A stretch of DNA of 64,000 bases from Tretioscincus oriximinensis (Eukaryota; Chordata; Lepidosauria; Squamata; Gymnophthalmidae). The translations under genes and the position numbers were made by a program. Below the pieces are notes generated by a model, which was given only the letters and a program-made list of their open reading frames with translations, had not been told where the DNA came from and ran no database searches. The first letter of the stretch is position 1. Each line of letters opens with the position of its first letter. The stretch spans positions 424,144 through 488,143 of the forward strand of contig JAJVDF010000302.1 in assembly GCA_022410635.1 (NCBI GenBank), read 5' to 3'. This document shows positions 21,850 to 32,915 of this stretch, piece after piece.

Positions 21850-22196
21850 TGGCAAAGGCAGTGTGGTCTGTTTGTTAGACTGTTGGACTCTTATCTGGTT
21901 GTCTCCCAGTTCAGTTGCAGACTTCTCCATGATGACAGCTGGATGAGCTTGGGATAGTCACACTGCTTTAGACCTCTCAGCCCCAACTACTCACAGTAGT
22001 GAAATAGTGTGTGTTGTGAAGAGAAGAACAGAAAATTATGGAAACCATCTGGATGACCTTGGGATAGTCACAGTTCCCTATTCTCACAGCCCCACTTCCT
22101 TCAAAGAAAGTCACAAAAGCCGCTTTGAGTCCCTCTGTGTTGAGAAAAGTAGCTTGTAAAATCCTCCTCCTCCTCCTCCTCCTCCTCCTCCTCCTC
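21850..22196 (+). mobile_element. tRNA-derived SINE, type 1, with CTC tail
   Basis: The head 'gtttgttagactgttggact' plus 'cagttcagttgcagact' looks like worn A and B boxes. The body has 'gatgagcttgggatagtcac', 'ctcagccccaactac' and 'tgtgttgtgaagagaaga'. The middle is partly duplicated ('ggatga.cttgggatagtcac' occurs twice). The tail is (CTC)n at about 22159-22196. Confidence 0.85.
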
Positions 22197-22887
22197 ATTT
22201 ATTTATTTATAATACCCCTTCCACCAAAGGGGGTGCAGAATAAATAAAACAATATACTATAGAACAGAAGGTTGATTACTTCTAGTTGGTATGGGGTACT
22301 ATTAATTCAGGTGTGTTAAAAAGAAGCCTAACAGTTTCAGCTCTATTTGAATGGTTTGCCAAGGGGAAACTTTAGTTCCATATGAGCCTATGAAGCAAAC
22401 AAAGGTTTGAAGGCAGCTTGGACTGATCATGGCATGTGTCATGCACATTGTGTGCTCAGACTTGTCTAAGAATGCAGTTTTTTCTCATTTGGATAGGAAC
22501 CAAGTCAGGAGTCGGCCCTTATTGCAATGTTATCTTCAAGAACGATGTTTCTTTTACGTATGCAATCCTTTGCATATGTATACATTTCATATTTCTACAC
22601 ACAAGCAACACTGATAATACCACCTTCAACAATTACTACCAGGGACAGTTTAAATGGTCTATTTCGTCCCATGCTTCAGTTATGAAAAGGCTTTTATAAT
22701 ACTTTGTGCCAACCAAAAATATTGCTGACTTAACAATTCCCATCTGCTAAGCTCAGAATCCTTCATTAAAAAATGTCAAGGCAGAAAAGTGATCTTAATA
22801 ATCCCTTAGCCACTCCCTTATCCAGCCCCACACATATTACACAATCTTCCTTATTTTTGCCCTTTCTGCATTGGATTTTATTTTGGA
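22197..22887. other. L2-like tail fragment, then unassigned sequence
   Basis: 22197-22260 ('atttatttatttataatacc' and an A-rich end) resembles the worn complement of an L2 3' end. The rest shows nothing recognisable. Confidence 0.4.
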
Positions 22888-23322
22888 ACCTAAGAAGAGC
22901 CATACTGGATCGGGCCAGAGCCCATCTAGGCCAGCATTCTGTCTCACTCAGACACACCAGATGCATCTGGGCAGTCTGAACAGAGGAAAGCAAAATATGT
23001 CCCTGTTGATGACTCCCTGCAAATGGTATTTCAGGAGTCCTGCATGTTGTTCCATCCCGGAGGCAACATCCAGACGTCTATCCCAGTACCCATTTATACC
23101 CTTGGTGTCCATAAACCTGTATAATCCTGTCTTGAAACTATCCAAGCTGTTAGCTACCACCACCTCTTCAGGAAGTAAATTCCACAGGCCAATAACCCTC
23201 TGGGTGAAAAAATACTTTCCTTTGTCTGTTCTCACTTTTCTACCCATCAGTTTCAAGGAGGGCCCTCTGGTCCTAGTGTTATGTGATAGAGAAAATATTT
23301 GTTCTCTATTCACCCTATCATA
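22888..23322 (-). mobile_element. CR1 family B, 3' portion
   Basis: A minus-strand frame from about 23322 to 22948 is open and clearly CR1 ORF2 C terminus: 'KVRTDKGKYFFTQRVIGLWN' followed by LLPEEVV and SFKTGL. The 3' end 'agaagagccatactggatcg' (complement) is at the left. This is the longest unbroken stretch of the family B C terminus in the window. Confidence 0.92.
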
Positions 23323-23507
23323 GGGGGCTGCCATCTGCAAGCCAAAAAGGCTATGTCAGGCCCCATTCAGAGCCTGACATAGCTTGCACTTGCATGCAAA
23401 TGACAGATCGCTATTCCAAGATTTATCATAAGTAATAAAAGTTGTGTCAGAGAGTTCAACATTCCAAAGTATAATGTCCATTGACGGGATTGGAACTTTG
23501 ATGAACT

Positions 23508-23925
23508 CTAGAGACTAGAGTTTGGAGACCAGTTTGGAAACTGGCTAAAAGACAGAAAACAGAGGAAAATAAGGAATGGACAATTCTTTAGGTGGAGTAA
23601 TGTGAGAACAGGAATACCCCAGGGTCCAGTACTTGAACAGGTTTTGAGAGGGGAAAGAGGGAAAGGGAGAACAAAGGAAGGAATGAAGGAAAGGTGGAAG
23701 AAAAGGAAGTACATAAGAACATAAAGAAGGAATGGAAAATGGAAAAAAGAAGGAATGAAACAAAGAAGCAGCAAGGAAGATGGGAGGTGGCAAGAGAGGG
23801 AGTGACTAGATGGAGGCATGAATGGGAGCAAGGGGGAGGGGGAACCCCAGAACCCATTGCATTACCATTACAGAACGGGCTAATTCTATTATTCTCATAA
23901 TAAAGCTTAGTGCAGAAAGGGCCTT
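23508..23925 (+). repeat. Composite repeat C, copy 1: CR1 RT scrap + GGAA array + tail
   Basis: 23523-23640 translates to a CR1-like RT string (NWLKDRKQRK, then GIPQGPVLEQVL). A purine-rich GGAA/GAAA array follows (about 23640-23800), then a tail with 'catgaatgggagcaaggggg', 'cccattgcattaccattaca' and 'gggctaatt'. The same three-part order occurs at 61197-61580 (minus), with a head-diverged version at 42475-42860. The unit is spreading, or spread, as a composite. Confidence 0.75.
23640..23800. repeat. GGAA-rich array
   Basis: Many GGAA and GAAA units on the + strand within composite repeat C. Confidence 0.9.
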
Positions 23926-24019
23926 TGCGTCACCAATGAGTGTATCTTTCATGTGCTTGCTTTGGGGGGCTTTTCAAGCTTGCTACTTTGTTGTTATGTG
24001 CTAATATAGTTAGTGCTAT

Positions 24020-24405
24020 ATAAATAATTATTATTATCAGTAATACACAGCAAATGAGATTAATATGCTGGATTTCGTATAACAAAATCACAAGTTGGAA
24101 ATTTCCCAAGCATCTAGGACTGTGTGATATATTTTCGTATGATGCGTGCAGATCCAATTAAGGTAGCCTTTTGCAATTGACAGATCGTGATTTTGTCAAT
24201 GTTTATTGTTTTCAAATGCCAGTTGAGATCCTTTGGCAGAGCACCCAGTGTGCTGATTAGCACTGGGACCACCTGTACTGGGTTATGCCAGAGTCGTTGC
24301 CGTTCAATTTTGAGATCCTGATATCAGCTGAGTTTTTCCCATTACTGTATTTCTCGTTAATTCAGCTGTCACCAGGTATGACGACATAATGATACACACT
24401 TTTTA
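24020..24405 (-). pseudogene. R4/Dong-like LINE, ORF C terminus, in TAA repeats
   Basis: On the minus strand, one frame gives YQDLKIERQRLW, 'VVPVLISTLGALPKDLNWHL', then LQKATLIGSARIIRKYI and a stop. This block is typical of the C-terminal region of restriction-like-endonuclease LINEs (R2/R4 group). The preceding part is in another frame and has stops. The 3' end abuts 'aattattattatcag' (24026-24040), and the other side abuts 'tcatcattattattgg' (about 24427-24442), matching the known preference of Dong elements for TAA repeats. The copy is strongly 5'-truncated. Confidence 0.75.
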
Positions 24406-24600
24406 TTATCATCGTCGTTGTCATCGTCATCATTATTATTGGAAACAACAGTTCATTTATTCCCTAATGGAGCCATATTAACTATGGTTTTTAATTTTTT
24501 TTTTGATTTTGTCATAACTTTTCTTCTGCCTTATTGTTGATTTCAACGGAAGATGATGATGATGTTGATGATGATTGTTTGTTTGTAATGCCTCTTTTAC
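24405..24600. repeat. ATT/CAT and GATGAT microsatellites
   Basis: Imperfect trinucleotide runs: CATCGT/CATCAT at about 24409-24440 and GATGAT at 24552-24582, in inverse sense to each other. Confidence 0.8.
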
Positions 24601-24629
24601 AAAAGGGCAGCACACATAGCTTTTGTTAC

Positions 24630-25292
24630 TAATTACTCCTACCAACTGATGGGAACCAAGCTTTTTGTGACCGAGCAAGAAAAAGATCTTGGGGTTTTGG
24701 TGGATAATTCAATGAAGATGTCAACCCACTGTGCAGCAGCAGCAAAGGGGAACAAGAATGATAAAGGGACTGCAGCACCTCCCTTATGAAGTCAGGCTGC
24801 AACATTTGGGCCTCTTCAGCCTCGAAAGGCAATGTTGGAGAGGTCATCTGATTGAATTGTACAAAATCATGCATGGGATGGATAGGGTGAATAGAGAAAA
24901 ATGTTTTCTCTATCACACAACACTAGGACCAGAGGGCACTCCTTGAAACTGATGGGCAGAAAAGTGAGAAAAGACAAAGGAAAGTATTTTTTCACCCAGA
25001 GGGTCATCAGCATTCTGAAGAGATGGTGGTAGCTAACAGCTTGGATAGCATCAAGACAGGATTAGACAATTTTATGGATCCCAAAGGTATAAATGGGTAC
25101 TAGGATGGATGTCTGCATGCTGCCGCCGGGATGGAGCAATAGGCAGTGCTCCTGAAATGCCATATTACAGATGCATATTTTGCTTTCCTCTGTTTGGACT
25201 GCCCAAGTGCATCTGGTGGACCTCTGTGTGGGACAGAATGCTGGACTAGATGGACTCTGGCCCAATCCAGTATGGCTCTTCTTATGTTCTAC
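24630..25292 (+). mobile_element. CR1 family B LINE with internal deletions
   Basis: Starts in the region of 'gatgggaaccaagcttt' and ends with 'ggctcttcttatgttct'. Compared with 7585-8400 about 170 bp are missing at 24745 (from the AAAK region to the TRMIKG region), and a short block is missing around 25010. Confidence 0.9.
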
Positions 25293-26059
25293 TTTCTTTA
25301 CAACGGACACCTTGTGATGCAGGGAGGGCTGAAAGAGTTCTAAAGAACTGTAATTGACCCAAAATCTGCCACTGGCTTCATGGAGGAGTGTGGAATCAAA
25401 CTGGGAGGCTTACAGGTAGGAGTCCAGCTCTCTAACCATGACACCAAACTGGCTCTAATGCAGTAGAGATATCCTGTAGTCCCAACAGGATCTTCTGAAA
25501 ATGTTATTTCAGATGTGATCCTTTTAAGAAAACCTTCCTAAGGCATTATTTAAAACAAACTTTATAAAAACCTTTTTTGTTTCTAAAGCAAACTAGAAAT
25601 TCTTGATTTAAATATATTCCAACTTAAAAATAACTTTGTATCAGGCAAAAGCTTTCAGAAAAATAAATTTCTTGAATGAGCCATTTGGACAATCTCTGTG
25701 GATTATAAAACTCACATCATTAATTTAATTTTACTGCTTTCATTAAAACCGACTACCTTTTCCCCCAAAGTGGAAATAAAAAAATCTCTTCCAATTTGCA
25801 GTACAGTTGTAGCCAAGGAAAATGTTTGCTTGAATGTTATGAAGATTCACTAATAGTTTTTGAAAGATTCTTGGCAATGAAAGAAGTATTCACATTAGCA
25901 GGCAAAACGGAGAGCAGAAAAACAAATCAGTATTCTTTAATGATAGCTGTAATTCATACTTCTGGGAAACAAGAGGAGGCGTTAACTTAGCATTTTTCTG
26001 AATTAAAGGGTGAAATTAAAGCACACATCTACTTAAAGGAACCCATTCCATCTACAGTG
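25293..26059. other. Unassigned sequence
   Basis: AT-rich, no gene or named repeat recognised. Confidence 0.4.
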
Positions 26060-26312
26060 CCTAGTATAGTAGCTAGCAGCCTGGGTATCTTCAAAATAGG
26101 GTTAGATCTATTCATGGAAGACGGATATATCAACAGCAATTAGGATGGGAAAACAGGAAGTATCCCTGAAATAACATTTGCAGGGAGTCAAGGTGACGGT
26201 TTTCCCTTCTTCTGCTTGATATTGTTCTAGTGCAACTGGTTGGCCACTATGTGGAACAGAATGCTAGACTTGATGGGCTCTGGCCCCATTCAGCAGGGCT
26301 CCTCTTACGTTC
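26060..26312 (+). mobile_element. CR1 family B 3' fragment
   Basis: 'gtagctagcagcctgggtat' to 'gctcctcttacgttctta', with the family words 'agaatgctagacttgatggg' between. Confidence 0.9.
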
Positions 26313-26387
26313 TTAATATACAGAAAGAGGGGACTTTGGAGCAGTCACTGTCTTTTGGTATAAATGTATCTCAAGAGTGGTGAAGAT

Positions 26388-27080
26388 GTAATCATAATAG
26401 AATCATAGTGTTGGAAGGGACCTCCAAGGTCACAGGGTCCAAATCTCTGCTCAATGCAGGATTCAATAAACCATCCCAGATAGATGGGTGTCCGGCCTCT
26501 ACTTGGTGTCTTCTGTCAAAAGAACCCACCTATTCCTTTGGTTGGTCATCCTAAGTGGATCATCCTTACTCAGATGAATCGCCCTCCTCATGTCTAATCT
26601 GTATCTACTTCCTTGCAGTGTCATCTAGAAAGTCCAAAGAGCCAGGCTGGTGTAGTGGTTAGAGTATCAGACTTTTATCTGGAAATCTCCCAGTTTGATT
26701 TTGAACTCCTCCACAAAAGCCAACTTGGGCTACTCACAGTTCTTTGGAGCTCTCTCAGCCCCACCTATTTCACAAGGTGTCTCTTGTGAAGAGAAGAACA
26801 GAATGTTATGGGAGCTGCTTTGATTCCCTTTGGGTTGAGAAAAGTGAGGTATAAAAACTTATTCTTCTATGTCTTTTTCATATGTCAAAGAGAACAAGGC
26901 TGAAATCTGCTCTTCAGATATTTGTAGACAACTATCATGTCTCCGCTCAGTCTTCTCTTTTGCAGACTAAACATTGCTAGGTCCTTTAACACTCCTCATA
27001 TGCTTTCCAGACTATTCACCAACTTTGTAATTCTCCTTTGAATTTGCTCCAGGTTATCAATGTTCTTTTTAATGTTGTGG
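26388..27080 (-). mobile_element. CR1 family A, minus strand, split by a SINE
   Basis: The 3' end at the left is 'tagaatcatagtgttggaag'; the coding part continues on the right of a SINE with 'atatttgtagacaactatca' and 'ctcagtcttctcttttgcag'. About ten bases of CR1 around 26628-26640 have been altered at the insertion point. Confidence 0.92.
26641..26870 (+). mobile_element. tRNA-derived SINE, type 1, nested in CR1
   Basis: Complete-looking unit: 'gccaggctggtgtagtggtt' (A box region), 'cccagtttgattttgaactc' (B box region), 'ctctcagccccacctatttc', 'tgtctcttgtgaagagaaga', 'gttgagaaaagtgaggtata' and a short TTC tail. Confidence 0.9.
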
Positions 27081-27344
27081 TTGGATATCAGTTCATTGAG
27101 GCTGATTCCTGATTGACTGCATGGGCACCCTGTGGGCACCTCTAATCAATTTTCTTAACAGAAATAAGAAGTGGTTTGCCATTGCCTGCTTCCAGGGTAA
27201 GACTGATGACCAAAGCAACTAACCTCTACATGCTGTACTACAGAGCAAAAGCCACTTCGAGACTTGGAATAAAATAGTAGAGGACAGTAATAGTCATTAT
27301 CTTGAGCACCTTTAAAAAGATACAGAGGCAGTGGATAAAGGAAT
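27081..27344. other. Unassigned, possible worn SINE
   Basis: Contains 'agaagtggtttgccattgcc', a word also seen in altered form at about 31026-31050. Too worn to assign. Confidence 0.35.
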
Positions 27345-27585
27345 GAGTCAGTTTGGTGTAGTGGTTATAATGTTGGACAGTATCCCGGTTCGATTCCCCT
27401 CTCCTCCAGGAACCCAGCTGGGTGATCTTGGGCCAATCAAAGTTTTTGGAACTCTTTCAGCCTCACCTACTTCACAGAGTGTCTGTTGTGGAGAATGCAA
27501 CAAAAGCTACATGTGCCCCGTAATGGTTGACCGCCTGAGACCTTCGGGTATAGGGTGGGATAGAAATATAAATAAATAAATAATA
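27345..27585 (+). mobile_element. tRNA-derived SINE, type 1 (Sauria-like tail)
   Basis: The A-box region 'gtttggtgtagtggttataa' and B-box region 'ccggttcgattcccctct' are well preserved. The 3' part 'gagaccttcgggtatagggt' and (AAAT)n tail match the BovB-like tail known for Sauria-type SINEs of squamates. Confidence 0.88.
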
Positions 27586-30099
27586 TCAAGGCGGAGTGCT
27601 TTATTTGAGGACTACAGCAAACAGGTTTCCCTTGTATGCGTATTAGAAGGAAGGTGCACTATATTGGTATTTGGGCTGAAGAATTCAGGGTGACCAATCT
27701 TTATTATTCCAGATGTTGCTTTCAATCTGGCAAATGGTAAGGAATGGAATTGCCATTCAAATACATCTGGAAGGCCTGATATCCTGCCTGATATCCAAAG
27801 TATTCACAGTAAAATAGTTATAGAAACAACTAAAATAGAGTGGTTAAAAACCAGTGACAATGCTTGCTTGGGGAGTGAATGTTATTTCCTCACCTGAAGA
27901 TCTGGTCTATCTTCAATAGACATCTAACTTAGAGGGGAGTTCATCCTATAACTTGGGGCTACCACTGAGTCCCCATCTGTTCGCTCCTTTGATACAGAAA
28001 CAGTAGGACTATCAGGGATGCACCAGAAGTTCTTAGAGGGTGGGCAGCTTGTGTGGAAGAGTGTGTTCCTTTAGATAAGCAAACAGAAATTGAGCACTTT
28101 TCTCTTGCATCAGAAATGCATAGTCAGGTTTTTTAAAAGACACCTGTTTCTGGCAGTGGAAAGAATCCCAGACCATGTTAAATTTTGTGAGTGTGTACCT
28201 GATAGGGAAATTAACTTAATGTTCAATATAATAAAGCAGATGGATGTAGATGCAAGTAGAATTTAGCATCCATTCCGACTTTTGCCAAAAACTATATTTC
28301 TTCAGCAGGTGAACTATCCTTCCTCTTAAATTTCTTTAGGGCTTATTGTTTTTCCTCTAGCACCAGGAACATAATTGCAGAATGCACAAAGGGACATTCT
28401 GCCTAACAACAATCACACTTGGCATGTGGTTTTCATTTTTTTTCCATGTAAGAATGCATTTCTATGTATCGGTAATTAGTCAAAATGCATTTCCTTGCAT
28501 TATTGATTGCCTCTTTCCAGAACCGAGTACAGAATGTCTTTCCACAAACCGACTGAGGAGATATGTCTGCCCTTTTCATTTCATTTTTTATGACTAAGTG
28601 GTATATTTTGTATCTCAGTGAAATCAGTGATGAAATGACCATTGCTAGTAACGTTCCTGAATTATAACCTTAAGATATGAATTCTATTTAAGCAAAAATC
28701 GTCCCCAAGTCAGAAGGCATGTTTAGAGTAACTTGCAGTTCGGTACAAGGGTGGTGGGAAATTTGATTATTAGACACATAAATAGGAGGGTTTGTGATTA
28801 ATGTGCTGCACACATGATAACTTGCCCAGCTGATGCAAAGACTGCGTACATCACGGAGCACCTAGATAGGTTGGTAGCAGGCTAGGAAAGGCTGGGAAAG
28901 GCTAGGCGTTGTGGTAATTAGTACCAGTGACAATGGGAGGGCCAGGCGGGAAATCCTGGAAGCCAAATTTAGGTTGCCGGGCAGAAGATTGGATCTCCAA
29001 GGTCACATTTTTATTCTTGTTTAATTGAATATTTTCACATTTTAACTACCGTAAAGCAACATAAAAGAATATTTAAAAAGCTTTTTTAAAAGCTTATGAC
29101 TGCTTACATGGACTATGTGCCTTCTACGTATGCCCGTGTCCTTCAAATATGTCAGGGAGCAGCAAATAAAAGTTTTATTTTCCTTTTTGAGAGCCTTCCA
29201 GGGTTTTTTGTGTGTCTATGTTTTTGAGTGAAAGAGTTGCCATCCGTTTCTGGATTGCAGCCCAGAATAGGTCACTCTTTTATTTGCAAATTCTGATTTT
29301 TTGGAAAAGGACCAAAGGTTGTTCTCTACGTCTGCCTTCCGTTTTATTTTGAAGTGGTTCCTCACTTCTAGCCAGGGACTTTGGACAAGAGAATTCATGA
29401 AACCAGCCAAGCTACCACTTTCATTTGATACACATTTGCTTTTGTGAGTTGTATCTTTTACGTACCAGCCCAAGGAGCTGTTGCCCAGATGGGACTTATG
29501 GTGCATGCCATGTTAATTGTTTTCATTTTTTATGTAATAAGTGGGCAGAACAACTTGCATATCTTTTCTCCTCACTGTTCTTGATAAAAAGACCAGGAAT
29601 TAATATTGTGACACCATCCACTCACCCCAAGGACAGAGTAGAGATCTTTAAAAATAAATGAATAAAAGTATAATATTATTTTTGCCTCCCCTACCTCTCT
29701 GTTTTAAATGGGAACCCAGGGAGCAAGCTTGACCTTAAAAACAAACAAAACCTTGTAAATTGTGTTTGCTTTATTGATTATCTGAGATTTTTGTGCCATG
29801 CTCTTTTATTACCATCTTGTTATTGTAAGTTGTTCACAATTAAATTGAGTTACATATTGCTTTGAGGCTGACATTTGGAGTGTGATTTACAATAGGACAT
29901 ATAAAGTGAACAGTGTGTATTCTAGCTGGTAAATAGCCCTCATGGAGTTTTCTGGTACCATCTGGCTTTTACTGTTTCCCACAAAGTAATGGACAAATCC
30001 TAGTTGACTGCCTGGGCAACTACAGAGACATCTCGGTGCATTAGAGAAATGCTAGCTATCGAACTAGACTCCTGACAGGAAAGTATTTTGTTAAATTTA
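27586..30099. other. Long stretch without recognised genes or repeats
   Basis: About 2.5 kb of AT-rich sequence. A local 'ggctaggaaaggctgggaaa' direct repeat is at about 28880-28910. Short open frames lack motifs or splice support. This is the longest repeat-poor block in the window. Confidence 0.45.
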
Positions 30100-30560
30100 G
30101 AAAAAGCTAGCATAAAAGGAGAGTATCATTACTTGATTGAACAACTTTTGATAGCTGCTGCATCAGTCATTACATAAAAATGGAAAAAGAAAGTAGATTG
30201 GACATTACGAAATTGGCACGTATATATAGTTGATCAGTTGAAGTTCAACATGGTGAAGGAGCGGAGGATAATGTTGCTGGGGATGTCTAAAGGGTTCACT
30301 AATGATATGGTTAAGAACAGGTGGAAAGTTTTATTGTGTATGGGTAAGGATTTAGCCCACAAAGAAGAACTTTATAAAAATGTGGAAAAGTTGTTAGAGT
30401 ATTTATGTTGCTAACTCTGCAACTAAGAGGGGTAGAGCGGGGTTGGGATATGGGTTAGAGTATGGGTTGGGATAGTAGTTTTGGTTTTCTTATAGTTATT
30501 TTGTTTGTTTGCGTTTAAGGCAGATGATATGCTTGATGAATTTATGTTTTATTATTTTCA
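30100..30560 (+). pseudogene. L1 ORF2 C terminus and 3' UTR
   Basis: In frame from about 30121: 'LIEQLLIAAASVIT', an in-frame TAA at 30175-30177, then KWKKKVDWTLRNWHVYI and onward to the stop at 30412-30414. This is the usual L1 end ('..aAr..iar.WK..'). The 3' UTR contains a G-rich stretch (30429-30471) and ends near a short CAT run at about 30567. Confidence 0.82.
30429..30471 (+). promoter_or_regulatory. Potential G-quadruplex in L1 3' UTR
   Basis: Six G runs: 30429-30432, 30439-30442, 30445-30447, 30452-30454, 30464-30466, 30469-30471. The first four have loops of 6, 2 and 4 bases, which fits a canonical quadruplex. Mammalian L1 3' UTRs carry a comparable G-rich tract. Confidence 0.6.
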
Positions 30561-30580
30561 TGAAATCATCATCATCATCA

Positions 30581-30666
30581 TCCAGCAAAGGAGCTAGCAG
30601 CATTTTGAGACTAACTTGAGAAAAGTGGGTGGCATAAGCTTTTGTAGACATGTCTACTTCTTCAGA
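30581..30666. repeat. Foldback repeat, family D, left half
   Basis: 'ccagcaaaggagctagcagc' through 'acatgtctacttcttcag'. It begins at the same 'tccagcaaagg' boundary as 19589 and 48849. Confidence 0.85.
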
Positions 30667-30935
30667 ATTTACTTCCAGAAGAGTTGGTGGTAGCTAGCNG
30701 CCTGGATAGCTTCAAGATAGGATTAGACATGTTCATGGAAACCAAAAGCTATTAGGATGGATCTCTTGATACTGTTTCTGAGATGAACCAATCGTTTGCA
30801 GGGAATTGAGAACAGCTAAGGGTTTTGCCTTGTTCTGCTTGAGAACATGCACAGTTGGCGGGCTACTGTGTGAGACAGAATGCTGGACTAGATGGGCCCA
30901 ATCAGCAGAGTTCCTCCTATGTTCTTCCTATATTC
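30667..30935 (+). mobile_element. CR1 family B 3' fragment
   Basis: 'aatttacttccagaagagtt' to 'ttcctcctatgttctt'. Joined directly to a family D fragment. A single N is at 30699. Confidence 0.88.
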
Positions 30936-31811
30936 TTAAAGGTGTGACAATGCCACCTTTGTTTTATTCTATTATTGAGATACAATCCATCGACTTACAT
31001 CATGCTGTTTTCTTGGAAGAGATTACAGAAGTGGTTTGCTTTTGCCTACTTCTAGTAAAAAACTGGGTACTGTACTGGTAGTCCTGTTCTTTACAAATAA
31101 CGTTGTTTACCGCTGAGCTGAACCCCTCTCCCATCTGGTTTCAGAGCTGTACAAACCAGATTTGTGTAAAACAGGTTTCAGAGCATGAATCAGCTCTTAC
31201 GTCTACATCAGATCTCAAAAATAGGCAGGTGAGGGGGTCTTCTGGTGACTTCCAACTACTGGCTTGAAAACAGCAAGATTTATTTCAGTGTGTGTGAGAG
31301 AATTTGGGGAATCTGCCACTTCTGGGTAAGGAAGACTGCCGATTTAGCAGCACTGTTACATCTAATGAAGGTAATAGAGAAATGGAACCATCTGTGGATT
31401 CATTTCGCTGCTTTTTTTTTGTCGCCTCCTTTTGAAAAGAACAGTATGTTTATGCTGAAGATGTTCTGAACCGTGTATGTGCCACGCTGATGTTTTGCAG
31501 CACTATTTCTTGCTATCTTAATCTTAGCTACAAATGACACAATTCCTATTTGCACTCTCTGGGGAAAAAATATAATTTCCCCTCTTGCTTATTCATACAT
31601 TTGCACTGCAAATAGACTTCCCAGAATAGCTTGTGCTTGCTTCTGCCTGCTCCAGTGCTTCCAGAAGTTGCGATTCGAAGTGGAATTCGTTTTGCAAAAT
31701 TATTCACATAATTTCTACTTTGAAGTGACTTTTTGCCCAGTCGTTCTTTGTTCAGAAAAACATTCCGGGACATTCAGGTTTAAGAGTATAAACCTGAGAC
31801 AACTGGAATGA

Positions 31812-31905
31812 CATGTAATAGTTGGTGGGCCTCTCTGTGAGACAGAATGCTGGACTAGATGGGCTCTAGCCCAATTCAGAAGGGCTCTTCTTACGTTCTT
31901 ATGTT
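31812..31905 (+). mobile_element. CR1 family B 3' tail fragment
   Basis: 'agacagaatgctggactaga' to 'ggctcttcttacgttcttat'. Confidence 0.9.
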
Positions 31906-32203
31906 TGCCCATAAATATCTGAAAGGATGTCACAGAACAAAGGGATCAACTTTGTTCTCATTGGCACATGGAAGGACTAGCAACAATGGGATCAAACTGC
32001 AAAGAAGTAGGTACAGATTAAAAAGCAGAAAAAACTTTCTGACAGTAAGGGTGATAAACCAGAGGAACAGGTTGCCAGAGGAGGTGGGGAATTCTCCTTC
32101 ATTGGGAGTCTTCAAACAGAGGATAGCAATCTGTCTAGGATAGTTTAGTGAATCCTTCATTGAGCAGGAGGTTGGAACTGATGACCCAGGGACGTCCCTT
32201 TAA
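31906..32203 (+). mobile_element. CR1 family A 3' fragment
   Basis: 'aaatatctgaaaggatgtca' to 'attgagcaggaggttggaac', the family A C terminus and UTR. It abuts a family B tail with no spacer, suggesting insertion next to, or recombination at, the family B tail. Confidence 0.88.
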
Positions 32204-32439
32204 CAATAGTGTCACTGCTTTGCGCTCATGGCCTGTCATCATGATAGCCAGTTAGCTGTACAAGAAAGCCCATACTCTCATCACACAGGTTTTTTTCCGC
32301 ACAGTCTTCCAGCAGTCATCTTTGACTGCCATCAGGGCTAGTGGCTGTTGATAGCTTTGGTATTGTTCTGGTAAAAAAAAAATTAAGGGAAACCATTTCT
32401 TCTCTTAATAGAATGGTAGGGCCATTTGCTCCACTCATA
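32204..32439. other. Unassigned sequence
   Basis: Nothing recognised. Confidence 0.4.
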
Positions 32440-32573
32440 CATGGAATAGTGTGGAATAGTTGTGATATAAAACTTATAATGATGATTATTGCACATTTGT
32501 ATATGTTTAGTATGCTATAGTTTGTTTTATAAGTTGTTGAATATTAATAAAATATTTGGAATTTTAAAAAAAG
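32440..32573 (+). mobile_element. Probable L1 3'-end fragment
   Basis: Ends in 'aataaaatatttggaatttt' and an A run, similar to the short L1 tail at 53247-53355. No coding part is present. Confidence 0.45.
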
Positions 32574-32915
32574 AGGGAAGGACGATGTCTCTTTTTTTTT
32601 TGTTGCTCTGAGCCAACCAAGCCTGGAGAGGGAAAGAAGGAAGGAGAGGGAGGATTTTTGTGCCCTGTTCAGGGAGGTGTTGGGCAAGGGTGGGGGACAA
32701 GGGTGCAGGAACACCTCCTCCTCCTCTCTAGAGCATGGAAAAAAATTAAGGGTGGCTGAGGAAGAGGAGGGGGATGAAGAGTGGACGTTGCTCTACTCCT
32801 GGAGGGAGAGAGGGAGGGAGGGGAGAAAAATAATAAATTGTTGTGAGGCTATGTTATGCATGTGTTGTAAAACTGAAAAAGAACAAATAAAGTTTGCTTG
32901 ACTTTAAAAAGAAGA
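32574..32915 (+). pseudogene. Possible retrocopy of an unknown transcript
   Basis: A purine-rich, relatively GC-rich segment ends 'caaataaagtttgcttgact' and an A run: a polyadenylation signal about 16 bases before an A tail. The origin is unknown and no target duplication is clear. Chance is possible. Confidence 0.3.

Noticed and set aside
23508..23857. Overlapping minus-strand frames of 82-107 codons rich in Ser, Phe and Pro
   Set aside because: Artefact of the GGAA array read backwards; the same happens at 42446-42845 and 61209-61483.
27345..27420. tRNA gene
   Set aside because: A and B box words belong to a SINE head with a full SINE body and tail; no tRNA cloverleaf or 3' terminus is present. 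The same holds for the other SINE copies.
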